Positions 1 to 5,640 are shown, numbered from the stretch's first letter. The stretch: DNA of 6,017 nucleotides from an uncultured Selenomonadaceae bacterium (GCA_905233325.1 CAJODU010000098.1:6630-12646), one strand, 5' to 3'. The notes: generated by a model not told the origin, from the letters alone. Program-made: numbers and translations.

Positions 1-69
1 CGCCTCTTCGTAAAATATATGGTTGGGGCATCGACCATTGCAGGAGACATTGTAAGACCTTGTTTATGA
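1..69 (+). CDS. tnpB: C-terminal tail of a probable TnpB (RNA-guided nuclease of IS200/IS605 elements), partial
   Basis: Only the last 22 codons are present, read in the frame starting at base 1 and ending with TGA at 67-69. The tail reads ...VGASTIAGDIVRPCL; a GD-x-VRP stretch shortly before the right-end hairpin is the kind of variable tail seen after the zinc ribbon of TnpB proteins. No catalytic (RuvC) or zinc-ribbon residues lie in the window, so the assignment rests mostly on position next to the hairpin and TCAA site. The frame starting at base 3 stays open to the TAG at 156-158 and reads ...AESADFSRGEYV across the hairpin, which also resembles some TnpB C-termini. The gene may therefore end later in that frame, or carry a small frameshift near 58-68. 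Function if intact: omega-RNA-guided DNA cleavage at the vacated donor site, which helps retain the element. Confidence 0.4.
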   Translation, partial: RLFVKYMVGASTIAGDIVRPCL

Positions 70-92
70 GGCAAATGTCGATGATAGCAGAA

Positions 93-115
93 TCCGCCGA
101 CTTTAGCCGTGGGGA
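93..115 (+). repeat. Subterminal hairpin of the IS right end / 3' part of a putative omega-RNA scaffold
   Basis: The inverted repeat has a 4-base TTTA loop, one A100/C107 mismatch, one G96/G112 mismatch and a bulged T110; the outer arms are TCC(G)C and G(G)GGA. In this family the single-stranded hairpin is what the TnpA transposase recognises, and the same sequence forms the 3' structured part of the TnpB guide RNA. Both roles are inferred here from position and shape. Confidence 0.65.
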
Positions 116-171
116 GTATGTCAATGATATAAAAATAATCAATACATTCCCATTATAGCATATTTGTCAAC

Positions 172-211
172 AAAAAAGCCGCTGCCCTCAATGGAAGGCA
201 AGCGGTCTTTT
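172..211 (-). terminator. Rho-independent terminator of argG (possibly bidirectional)
   Basis: On the argG strand an A-rich arm and a GC stem, GACCGCTTGCC against GGCAGCGGC, run into six U residues (A172-A177 on the plus strand). The stem has GCC/GGC and CCGCT/AGCGG blocks with two single-base bulges and a loop of about 10 bases. It lies 35 bases past the argG stop codon. The plus-strand side also ends in TTTT (208-211), so it could stop transcription coming out of the IS element as well. Confidence 0.88.
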
Positions 212-245
212 CTATCATTACAGCAATCTGTTTCGTCAAGCTGTA

Positions 246-1457
246 TTATTTACCTTGTTTCTTCTGGACGAGTGCACGAACTTTGAGCGGCAGACCAAAG
301 AGATTGATAAAGCCCGTTGCGTCAGCCTGGTTGTAAACATCATCGTGCTCAAAGGTGACAAACTCTTGACTGTAGAGTGAATTTGGAGACTTGGAGCCGG
401 CACTGATGATATTACCCTTGTAGAGTTTGAGCTTGATTGTGCCTGTGACTGTCTCTTGAGTGCTGTCGACAAAGGCAGCCAGAGCCTCCCTCAACTGACA
501 GAACCACATTCCATCATAGACAAGCTCACCATACTTGACTGCAACATGCTCCTTGAAGTGGAAGGTTGCACGATCCAGGCAGAGGTACTCAAGCTCACGG
601 TGTGCATAGTAGAGGATCGAACCGGCAGGATTTTCGTAGACGCCGCGGGACTTCATACCGACAAGGCGATTTTCACAAATATCAACGATACCGACGCCGT
701 TGCGAGCACCGATCTCGTTGAGGGTCTCAATGATCTTCACTGAATCAAGTTTCTGACCGTTGACAGCAACAGGAATGCCCTTTTCAAAATCTATTGTAAC
801 TTCCTCAGGCTTGTCAGGTGCATCTTCAGGAGCCTTGCTGATGAGGAACATTGAATTTTTCGGTGCATTCCAAGGATCCTCAAGGTCACTGCCTTCGTGT
901 GAAAGATGCCAGATATTGCGATCCATACTGTAGGTCTTGTTGTCGGTAGGGATTTCAATACCATGTGCCTTGGCGTATTCAATCTCAGCAGAGCGAGAGT
1001 CAAGATTCCACTCACGCCATGGAGCAATAATCGTCAAATGAGGAGCAAGAGCCTTGACAGTAAGCTCAAAACGAACTTGATCGTTGCCCTTGCCTGTCGC
1101 ACCGTGAGCAATGGCGTCCGCGCCTTCTTTCTCTGCAATCTCAACAAGTCTCTTGGCAATAACAGGTCTCGCGAACGAAGTGCCGAGGAGATACTTGCCC
1201 TCATAAACCGCACCGGCTTTGAGGGTTGGGAACACATAGCCTTCGATAAATTCTTTGGTGATATTCTCAACGTAAACCTTGGACGCGCCGGACTTGAGAG
1301 CCTTGTCGTGAACAGTGTCAAGCTCAGCACCCTGCCCAACATCAGCACAAACGGCAATGACCTCACAGCCGCCATAGTTTTCCTTGAGCCAAGGAATTAT
1401 AACAGAGGTATCAAGACCGCCGGAATATGCAAGCACAACTTTATTAACTTTAGCCAC
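246..1457 (-). CDS. argG: Argininosuccinate synthase
   Basis: ArgG joins citrulline and aspartate with ATP to form argininosuccinate, AMP and PPi, the penultimate step of arginine synthesis, in the cytoplasm. The 403-residue product is the usual full length. The N-type ATP pyrophosphatase P-loop AYSGGLDTS is at residues 10-18, and the second family signature, GATGKGNDQVRFE, at 119-131. A substrate-site region with SMDRNIWHLSHEG and LEDPW follows at about 177-196. The start is GTG at 1457-1455, preceded at a suitable distance by GAGAGGAAG on the minus strand; MAKVNKVVLAYSGG is the normal N-terminus. The gene is transcribed alone, away from the rest of the window, from a strong promoter 40 bases upstream, and ends at a terminator. 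argH, often directly downstream, is not in this window; instead the IS right end lies there. No break or missing key residue is visible. Confidence 0.98.
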   Translation of the reverse strand: MAKVNKVVLAYSGGLDTSVIIPWLKENYGGCEVIAVCADVGQGAELDTVHDKALKSGASKVYVENITKEFIEGYVFPTLKAGAVYEGKYLLGTSFARPVIAKRLVEIAEKEGADAIAHGATGKGNDQVRFELTVKALAPHLTIIAPWREWNLDSRSAEIEYAKAHGIEIPTDNKTYSMDRNIWHLSHEGSDLEDPWNAPKNSMFLISKAPEDAPDKPEEVTIDFEKGIPVAVNGQKLDSVKIIETLNEIGARNGVGIVDICENRLVGMKSRGVYENPAGSILYYAHRELEYLCLDRATFHFKEHVAVKYGELVYDGMWFCQLREALAAFVDSTQETVTGTIKLKLYKGNIISAGSKSPNSLYSQEFVTFEHDDVYNQADATGFINLFGLPLKVRALVQKKQGK

Positions 1458-1496
1458 TTTTTAAAACTTCCTCTCATTTATTGATTGAACGCTAAC

Positions 1497-1525
1497 ATTA
1501 TATATGTCAATCTGCTCTGCGTCAA
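1497..1525 (-). promoter_or_regulatory. Sigma-70-type promoter of argG
   Basis: On the minus strand, TTGACG (1525-1520) is followed by a 17-base spacer and TATAAT (1502-1497): 5/6 and 6/6 matches to the housekeeping consensus. The predicted transcript begins near 1490, giving a leader of about 33 bases that contains the GAGAGGAAG ribosome binding site. I looked for an ArgR/AhrC operator (TGAAT-AT-rich-ATTCA palindrome) and found no convincing one. Arginine repression is possible but not shown by the sequence. Confidence 0.85.
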
Positions 1526-1560
1526 CGTTTTTTTTATTTTGAATACGTTTTCTAAAAAAT

Positions 1561-1589
1561 TTGCAGTTTATCTTTTTTTGGGGTATAAT
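1561..1589 (+). promoter_or_regulatory. Promoter of the rightward gene cluster
   Basis: TATAAT at 1584-1589 is a perfect -10 box. It lies 17 bases after TTGCAG (1561-1566), a weak -35 that keeps the TTG. The region just upstream is very rich in A and T (1528-1560), which may serve as an UP element. The start of transcription would be near 1596, about 30 bases before the first gene. This placement also excludes the in-frame TTG at 1561 as a translation start, because it lies inside the -35 box. Confidence 0.75.
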
Positions 1590-1626
1590 ATCAAATGCAA
1601 ATCAAATTGAGGGGAATGAATGGCAG

Positions 1627-1905
1627 ATGTCGCAAAGAATGACATTGCAAGAAGTAATGAGTGAATACGGAACGCCGCAAATTAAGCTGGATATTCACGC
1701 TCGGCGGACAGAGTGCTTAAAGCTGCGTGAAAGATTGATGGCAATTCGCGATCTCAGCCAAGCTAAAGAGCAGGGCTATCTTGATATTGACTGCAAGCTC
1801 TTTATTGATGTTGATGATATTGATCGCTATCTCTCCGGCGAGCTTGACACTCTCGGTGAGATTTATGCCTTCCCTGAAGATGTTAAATCATTCAAGGAAA
1901 GTTAA
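1627..1905 (+). CDS. Small protein of unknown function (92 residues)
   Basis: I do not recognise this protein. The start is taken as ATG at 1627: GAGGGGAA (1609-1616) lies 10 bases upstream, and the reading frame further upstream runs into the promoter. The product begins MSQRMTLQEVMSEYG and is soluble, highly charged and probably mainly helical. A basic stretch, HARRTECLKLRERL (residues about 25-38), is followed by an acidic half rich in Asp (DIDCKLFIDVDDIDRYLSGELD). There is no signal peptide, membrane segment or cysteine motif. It is the first gene after the promoter, 30 bases before the exported protein gene and on the same strand, so it is probably cotranscribed with it and perhaps with pyrE and recN. 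Base composition resembles that of its neighbours. It is most likely a real lineage-specific gene, given its promoter, ribosome binding site and ordinary codon use. Confidence 0.78.
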   Translation: MSQRMTLQEVMSEYGTPQIKLDIHARRTECLKLRERLMAIRDLSQAKEQGYLDIDCKLFIDVDDIDRYLSGELDTLGEIYAFPEDVKSFKES

Positions 1906-1935
1906 AACCCTGCATAATAGGAGTGAAAAATTTAA

Positions 1936-2637
1936 ATGACATTGAAAAAAATTTTAGTCGGAACAATGACCGGAGCATTGCTCTTGACGGCGGCTCCGAT
2001 TGTCGTCGATAATGTGGTTGATGTATCAATCGCAGAGGCGGCGAAGGGCGGAGCAAAAATCAGTATGCCAAAAAGTGCCCCAAAAGTGAATATCAACAAG
2101 GCACCTTCTAAATCAAACTCGTCTAATTCATCAGCAAATGAATCAAAATCTGTCAGCGGCGGCGGTAAGGAGTACAAGCCTTCCAAAAGTGCCAAAGATT
2201 TGAATAACACTGCTCCTGACGTTAAATCCAATACCGCCGCAAGTAAGACAAATACCAACCCGACCGCAAATACCGGCTCTGCTTTCGGGAACACGCTCAG
2301 GAATATAGGACTTTTCGCCGGCGGAATGATGCTCGGCGGTTTGCTTGCCAGTCTGCTTGGTGACTTTGGCGGCGGTCTGCTGGGTGATGTTTTGGGCTTG
2401 CTGTTCAATATTGCCATATTCTATGCTCTCTACAAAGGCGGCCGCTATCTTTGGGACAGGTTCAAGGGTAATAAATCTCAAAATCGCAGCTTGAATCGAA
2501 ATCAGGGTCAAAATCGTGTAGAGGACTTTAAGCCGATAGATATTACGCCGCCGCAGGCAAGCAACTATCCCGCAAAGTCAACTATAGGAATGGACTATGA
2601 GGCTAAACGTGCTGCCGATTACTACAGGCAGTTGTAA
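1936..2637 (+). CDS. Exported Gly-rich single-span membrane protein, like the N-terminal part of Tim44-like proteins
   Basis: The 233-residue product starts with a signal-type sequence: KK at 4-5, hydrophobic core about 6-24, and an AEA-A cleavage-like site at 33-36. Then comes a low-complexity linker (about 37-115) rich in Ser, Asn, Lys, Thr and Pro. A Gly/Leu-rich segment follows at about 126-166 (GGMMLGGLLASLLGDFGGG, then GLLFNIAIFYALY), ending in positive residues GGRYLWDRFKGNK. A polar Asn/Arg/Gln tail, NRSLNRNQGQNR, and a short end AKRAADYYRQL complete it. The Gly-rich hydrophobic block followed by a basic stop resembles the N-terminal part of bacterial Tim44-like proteins, but the globular Tim44 domain that normally follows is absent. 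That likeness is inferred from composition and could be convergent. AGGAGTG (1919-1925) lies 10 bases before the ATG. The N-terminal segment may be a cleaved signal peptide or a second anchor. The function is unknown. Confidence 0.85.
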   Translation: MTLKKILVGTMTGALLLTAAPIVVDNVVDVSIAEAAKGGAKISMPKSAPKVNINKAPSKSNSSNSSANESKSVSGGGKEYKPSKSAKDLNNTAPDVKSNTAASKTNTNPTANTGSAFGNTLRNIGLFAGGMMLGGLLASLLGDFGGGLLGDVLGLLFNIAIFYALYKGGRYLWDRFKGNKSQNRSLNRNQGQNRVEDFKPIDITPPQASNYPAKSTIGMDYEAKRAADYYRQL

Positions 2638-2650
2638 TTAAAAATTTAAT

Positions 2651-2657
2651 GAGGTGA
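2651..2657 (+). promoter_or_regulatory. Ribosome binding site that sets the pyrE start
   Basis: GAGGTGA is a strong Shine-Dalgarno match. It contains the GTG at 2654, which would otherwise give a protein three residues longer. With the site used for ribosome binding, the GTG at 2663, five bases further on, becomes the natural start. Upstream of 2654 there is only AT-rich sequence with no other purine-rich site. Confidence 0.75.
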
Positions 2658-2662
2658 TTGCA

Positions 2663-3241
2663 GTGACTGAAAAGGAAGTTAGAGATATTTTAACTAAGAC
2701 GAACGCGATTATGGACGGACATTTTCTGCTGACGAGCGGACTTCACAGCCCACATTATGTTGAGAAATTCAACGTCCTCCAGCACCCGAAATACACCGAG
2801 CAGCTCTGCCAAGCAATGGCGGAAAAATTCAAAGATGCAAATATTGAGACTGTAGTCGGGCCTGTAACTGGCGGTGTTATACTTGCCCACGAGACCGGCA
2901 AGGCTCTCGGCACCCGTGCTATCTTCACTGAGCGTGTTGACGGCAAGATGACTTTCCGCCGCGGATTCAGTCTGCGTGAGGGTGAGAGGGTTTTAATCGT
3001 TGAGGATATTGTGACGACCGGCGGCTCAATCAAAGAGGTTATTGATGTTGTGAAGTCCTATGGGGCGATCCCTGTTGCGGTGAGTATGCTCGTTGACAGG
3101 AGCGGCGGCAAGGCTGATTTTGGTGACGTTCCTGCGACTGCCTTGCTCAAGATGAATGTTGAGACTTACAAGCCGGAGGAGTGTCCTCTCTGCAAAAATA
3201 ATGTGCCTATCACTAAGCGCGGCAGCACCGGCAAGAAATAA
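2663..3241 (+). CDS. pyrE: Orotate phosphoribosyltransferase (Thermus/Firmicutes type)
   Basis: PyrE transfers the ribose-5-phosphate of PRPP to orotate to give orotidine 5'-phosphate, step five of UMP synthesis, in the cytoplasm. From the GTG at 2663 the product has 192 residues. It shows HFLLTSGLHS (20-29), the VVGPVTGG segment (64-71), the mobile catalytic loop region ERVDGKMTFRRGF (90-102), and the PRPP-binding motif VLIVEDIVTTGGS (110-122). Near the C-terminus is CPLCKNNVP, a CxxC ending found in this PyrE subgroup rather than in the enterobacterial type. The start is chosen from the ribosome binding site at 2651-2657; the GTG three codons earlier is less likely. It lies 25 bases after the membrane protein gene and 21 bases before recN, so it is probably cotranscribed. 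No other pyr gene is present, and no PyrR-type attenuator is visible in the short upstream gap. Confidence 0.95.
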   Translation: MTEKEVRDILTKTNAIMDGHFLLTSGLHSPHYVEKFNVLQHPKYTEQLCQAMAEKFKDANIETVVGPVTGGVILAHETGKALGTRAIFTERVDGKMTFRRGFSLREGERVLIVEDIVTTGGSIKEVIDVVKSYGAIPVAVSMLVDRSGGKADFGDVPATALLKMNVETYKPEECPLCKNNVPITKRGSTGKK

Positions 3242-3262
3242 ACAATCTTTGGGAGTGAGTTG

Positions 3263-4960
3263 ATGCTAAAGACATTGAGCGTCAGAAACTTTGCGCTGAT
3301 TGAAAATGTGAATGTTGAATTTGATGAAGGCTTGAATATCTTGACGGGTGAGACGGGTGCAGGTAAGTCAATTTTGATTGATGCCCTCGGCGTTGTCCTG
3401 GGCGGCCGTGCAAGCACTCAATACATCAGAAACGGCTGCGACGATCTGAAAGTTGAGGCCGTCTTTCTGATTGAATCCACCGATAAAGTCAAAAATATTC
3501 TTTCTGAATTGGAGATCGAAAACGAAGATGAGGAGTTGATAATCTCTCGCAAAATCGCTCGCAATGGCAAAAATGCCATAATAGTCAACGGCTCGCACAT
3601 TACACTGGCGTCACTGAAGAGAATCGGCAACGCACTTATAGACGTTCACGGTCAGAACGAAAATCTTGCCCTTCTCAAAGAGGGGACGCCTTATGCCTTG
3701 GTTGATAATTCTTCTGATGAGATAGTTGCGGCTTTGGCGGAATATCAAAAATTATACCGACTTTGGATTTCTCAACAAAAGGCACTTGAAAATAAAAAGA
3801 AATCCGCTGCCGAAAATGATCAAAGGCTGGATATGTTGCGGTGGCAGGAAAATGAGATCGCTGAAGCAAAATTAACTGTCGGTGAAGAGGAAGAGCTGGA
3901 GTCAGAATTTAAACGCCTGTCTAATGCTGAAAAAATCGTCGGAAATGTTGAAGAATCTTGCCGTCTGCTTGATGGTGATGATGGTTTTAGTGTATTGACG
4001 GCACTTGCGACGATCAGCAAAAATCTTGACGATATTCAACGCTATGATCACTCGCTTGATGATGTAAGGAAAATGCTTGAAGAGGCTGATTTGAATTTGC
4101 ATGAGGCTTACCATGAGATTCACAGCTACGGTGAGCAGTTTGAATTTTCACCGGGCAGGATTGATGAACTTCAGGAAAGGCTGGAATTGATCCATCGTCT
4201 CAAAAAGAAGTATGGAGCTACCATTGAGGAGATATTGGAGCGTCACGAAAAAATAAAGCAGGAACTTTCCTCAATAGAAAACTTTGATTCCGACATAGAG
4301 GCAATGCAGCAGCGTATAATCAAAGTCAAAGCACAGGCAATCAAACGCGCAGAAGTTTTAACGAAAGCTCGCCAAAAATCAGCAAAAAATTTGTCCTTGG
4401 AAATCGAAACAGAACTCAGACAGCTCGGAATGAAAAAAGCCAAATTTATAATTGCCGTCAATCCTTTGGAAGAATTATCGTTAAAGGGCAGCGATGATGT
4501 TGATATGCTCTTCAGTGCAAACGCCGGCGAGGAAGTACAGCCATTATCGAAGGTTGCCTCAGGCGGTGAACTGTCCAGGCTTGCTCTTGCAATAAAGGCT
4601 ATTGACGCAGAACGTGACGACTCTGCCGCAACAATGGTATTTGATGAGATCGACACCGGCTTGGGAGGTCTTACCGCAAATGCCGTTGCCGAATGTATAT
4701 CTAAAGTCGCGAAATATAAGCAAGTCCTCTGCATAACTCACTTGGCACAGATTGCCAGTATGGCCGATGTCCATATCTCGATAGACAAGCAAGTCATTGA
4801 CGAGCGCACCAGCACGGCGGTCTACAGGCTCAACGATTTTGACAGAATTAAAGAGATTGCAAGAATGGCCTCAGGTATAGATGCCACACCCGCCTCAATA
4901 GAGAATGCCAAGGCAATGATAAAAAGAGCTGCCAGAAAAAAGAGAATTTTGAACGGGTAA
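3263..4960 (+). CDS. recN: DNA repair protein RecN (SMC-like ATPase)
   Basis: RecN is a cytosolic SMC-family ATPase that acts early in recombinational repair of double-strand breaks, holding DNA ends or sister molecules together. The 565-residue length is normal. Visible parts: N-terminal MLKTLSVRNFALIENVNVEF, Walker A GETGAGKS (29-36), the DVHGQNENLALL segment with the Q-loop glutamine (about 131), and a long charged helical centre (about 150-390) consistent with the short RecN coiled coil. The C-terminal ATPase half has the ABC signature SGGELSR (433-439), Walker B MVFDEIDTGLGG (458-469, catalytic Glu462) and CITHLAQIA with the H-loop His493. The start is ATG 3263, with GGGAGTGA at 3251-3258; the TTG at 3260 is too close to that site. 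Many Firmicutes have recN after argR; here it follows pyrE. No LexA-type operator is visible in the 21-base upstream gap, so any damage control would act elsewhere. Confidence 0.97.
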   Translation: MLKTLSVRNFALIENVNVEFDEGLNILTGETGAGKSILIDALGVVLGGRASTQYIRNGCDDLKVEAVFLIESTDKVKNILSELEIENEDEELIISRKIARNGKNAIIVNGSHITLASLKRIGNALIDVHGQNENLALLKEGTPYALVDNSSDEIVAALAEYQKLYRLWISQQKALENKKKSAAENDQRLDMLRWQENEIAEAKLTVGEEEELESEFKRLSNAEKIVGNVEESCRLLDGDDGFSVLTALATISKNLDDIQRYDHSLDDVRKMLEEADLNLHEAYHEIHSYGEQFEFSPGRIDELQERLELIHRLKKKYGATIEEILERHEKIKQELSSIENFDSDIEAMQQRIIKVKAQAIKRAEVLTKARQKSAKNLSLEIETELRQLGMKKAKFIIAVNPLEELSLKGSDDVDMLFSANAGEEVQPLSKVASGGELSRLALAIKAIDAERDDSAATMVFDEIDTGLGGLTANAVAECISKVAKYKQVLCITHLAQIASMADVHISIDKQVIDERTSTAVYRLNDFDRIKEIARMASGIDATPASIENAKAMIKRAARKKRILNG

Positions 4961-4966
4961 AGGATA

Positions 4967-4994
4967 TTGATTTCCTTAAATCTAAATTTATTAT
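4967..4994 (+). promoter_or_regulatory. Possible promoter for nrdG
   Basis: TTGATT (4967-4972), a 16-base AT-rich spacer and TATTAT (4989-4994) form a moderate sigma-70 match; TTATAC at 4991-4996 with an 18-base spacer is an alternative -10. Transcription would start near 5001-5003, leaving a leader of about 50 bases that begins with the hairpin described at 5007-5046. No terminator is seen after recN, so read-through from recN is an equally possible source of nrdG mRNA. I found no NrdR box. Confidence 0.35.
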
Positions 4995-4996
4995 AC

Positions 4997-5046
4997 AAGG
5001 AGAAAAGCCGCTACTTTTTCTGATTAATTCAGAGGATTGCAGCGGC
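4997..5046 (+). promoter_or_regulatory. nrdG leader: strong Shine-Dalgarno followed by a hairpin
   Basis: AAGGAG at 4997-5002 is the best ribosome binding sequence in the leader, but no start codon follows at normal distance. Four bases later GCCGCT (5007-5012) is exactly complementary to AGCGGC (5041-5046), and inside the 28-base loop CTGA (5020-5023) can pair with TCAG (5029-5032). If the outer stem folds, the distance from AAGGAG to the GTG at 5055 shrinks to 4 plus 8 unpaired bases. The pairing is seen in the sequence; the role in initiation is inferred. If the promoter at 4967-4994 is used instead, AAGGAG would lie mostly upstream of the transcript. Confidence 0.45.
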
Positions 5047-5054
5047 GCATTCAG

Positions 5055-5582
5055 GTGGATATAAGAATAGCTGATATTATTGAAGAATCTTTTGTTGATG
5101 GTGAAGGCGTTCGCTTTGCTATATTTGTGCAGGGCTGTCATCACAACTGCAAAGGCTGTCACAATCCTGCCACTCACGATTTTACCGGCGGCAGACTTGT
5201 CGATACCGCTCAGATTATAGCCAAGTTCCAAAATGCTCCATTGATAAGCGGGATCACTCTCACCGGTGGAGAGCCTCTCTGTCAGATTAAGGCAGTCACT
5301 GAACTTGCCGGTGCGGCTAAAAAGTTAAACCTCAGCGTTTGGTGTTACACCGGTTTCATTTACGAAAACCTTATTGGAAATTTAACCAAAGCAGAAGAAA
5401 AATATTTCACATCTGATCAGATTCATCAATTTTTAGATTATGTTGATGTTCTTGTCGATGGTCCATTTATCGAAAGTCAACGAGATTTGACAATGAATTT
5501 CTGCGGTTCCAGAAATCAACGCCTTGTTGATATACATAAATCTCGCACTCAAAAAAATTTTGTGCCGTGGGTATCTCATTGA
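5055..5582 (+). CDS. nrdG: Anaerobic ribonucleoside-triphosphate reductase activating protein
   Basis: NrdG is a radical-SAM enzyme that uses a 4Fe-4S cluster and S-adenosylmethionine to make the glycyl radical on the anaerobic reductase NrdD, allowing dNTP synthesis without oxygen. From GTG 5055 the product has 175 residues, normal for NrdG. The cluster motif CHHNCKGC (Cys28, Cys32, Cys35) has the CX3CX2C spacing and is followed by HNPATHDFTGG, which is typical of NrdG; TGGEPL (70-75) is the SAM-binding GGE motif. The N-terminus MDIRIADIIEESFVDGEGVR fits the family. The start is uncertain: no well-placed ribosome binding site precedes GTG 5055, and TTG 5037 has GAGGA directly against it. AGGTGG at 5053-5058 could even serve an ATA start at 5067. 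nrdD is not in this window. The product ends with an ordinary C-terminus, ...SRTQKNFVPWVSH. Confidence 0.94.
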   Translation: MDIRIADIIEESFVDGEGVRFAIFVQGCHHNCKGCHNPATHDFTGGRLVDTAQIIAKFQNAPLISGITLTGGEPLCQIKAVTELAGAAKKLNLSVWCYTGFIYENLIGNLTKAEEKYFTSDQIHQFLDYVDVLVDGPFIESQRDLTMNFCGSRNQRLVDIHKSRTQKNFVPWVSH

Positions 5583-5640
5583 TCACTTAATAATGGAGCC
5601 GATACTTGCAATTAAAAAATTTTTCTGATAGGATAATATT

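Larger units (their letters stand above)
1..124 (+). mobile_element. Right end of an IS200/IS605-family element (tnpB-type), truncated by the window edge
   Basis: The stretch has the layout of an IS200/IS605 right end. An imperfect hairpin spans about 93-115: C94-C95/G113-G114, C97/G111, C98-G99/C108-G109 and C101/G106, with loop TTTA, a G96/G112 mismatch and T110 bulged. GAAT sits at its 5' foot (90-93), and TCAA lies at 121-124, six bases beyond it. In the studied member IS608, the right cleavage site is TCAA and is read by a GAAT guide at the foot of a subterminal hairpin (family knowledge), so the combination fits well. The pattern GCAGAATCC, stem, CTTTAGCC, stem, GGGGAGTATGTCA is typical of tnpB-element ends. 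I infer that the element boundary is after base 124 and that its body lies left of the window. The left end and transposase genes cannot be seen, so whether it is an autonomous copy, a tnpB-only copy or a remnant is unknown. Confidence 0.72.

Noticed and set aside
906..1484. Plus-strand open frame of 192 codons opposite argG
   Set aside because: It lies almost wholly antisense to the fully intact argG, has no fitting ribosome binding site and shows no recognisable domain; long antisense frames are common opposite genes with this codon use.
1561..1626. Upstream extension of the 92-residue gene to a TTG at 1561
   Set aside because: The TTG is part of the -35 box and the predicted transcript starts near 1596, so these codons would not be transcribed. 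The ATG at 1627 has a proper binding site.
1458..1626. ArgR/AhrC operator near argG
   Set aside because: No palindrome close to the TGAAT-AT-ATTCA pattern; single TTCAA fragments in AT-rich DNA are not enough.
1932..2511. Minus-strand open frames of 161 and 122 codons opposite the exported protein gene
   Set aside because: They are mirror images of the low-complexity Ser/Asn/Gly-rich coding sequence; no binding sites or promoters support them.
4960..4977. Short inverted repeat AAGGA/TCCTT after recN as a terminator
   Set aside because: Only five weak pairs with no following run of T; it would not be a stable rho-independent terminator.
4848..5231. Minus-strand open frame spanning the recN-nrdG junction
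   Set aside because: It overlaps the ends of two conserved plus-strand genes, and its translation has no family likeness.
5606..5637. Possible promoter TTGCAA / GATAAT before the methyltransferase gene
   Set aside because: The 20-base spacer is too long and the -10 overlaps the ribosome binding site, so transcription would begin inside the coding region.
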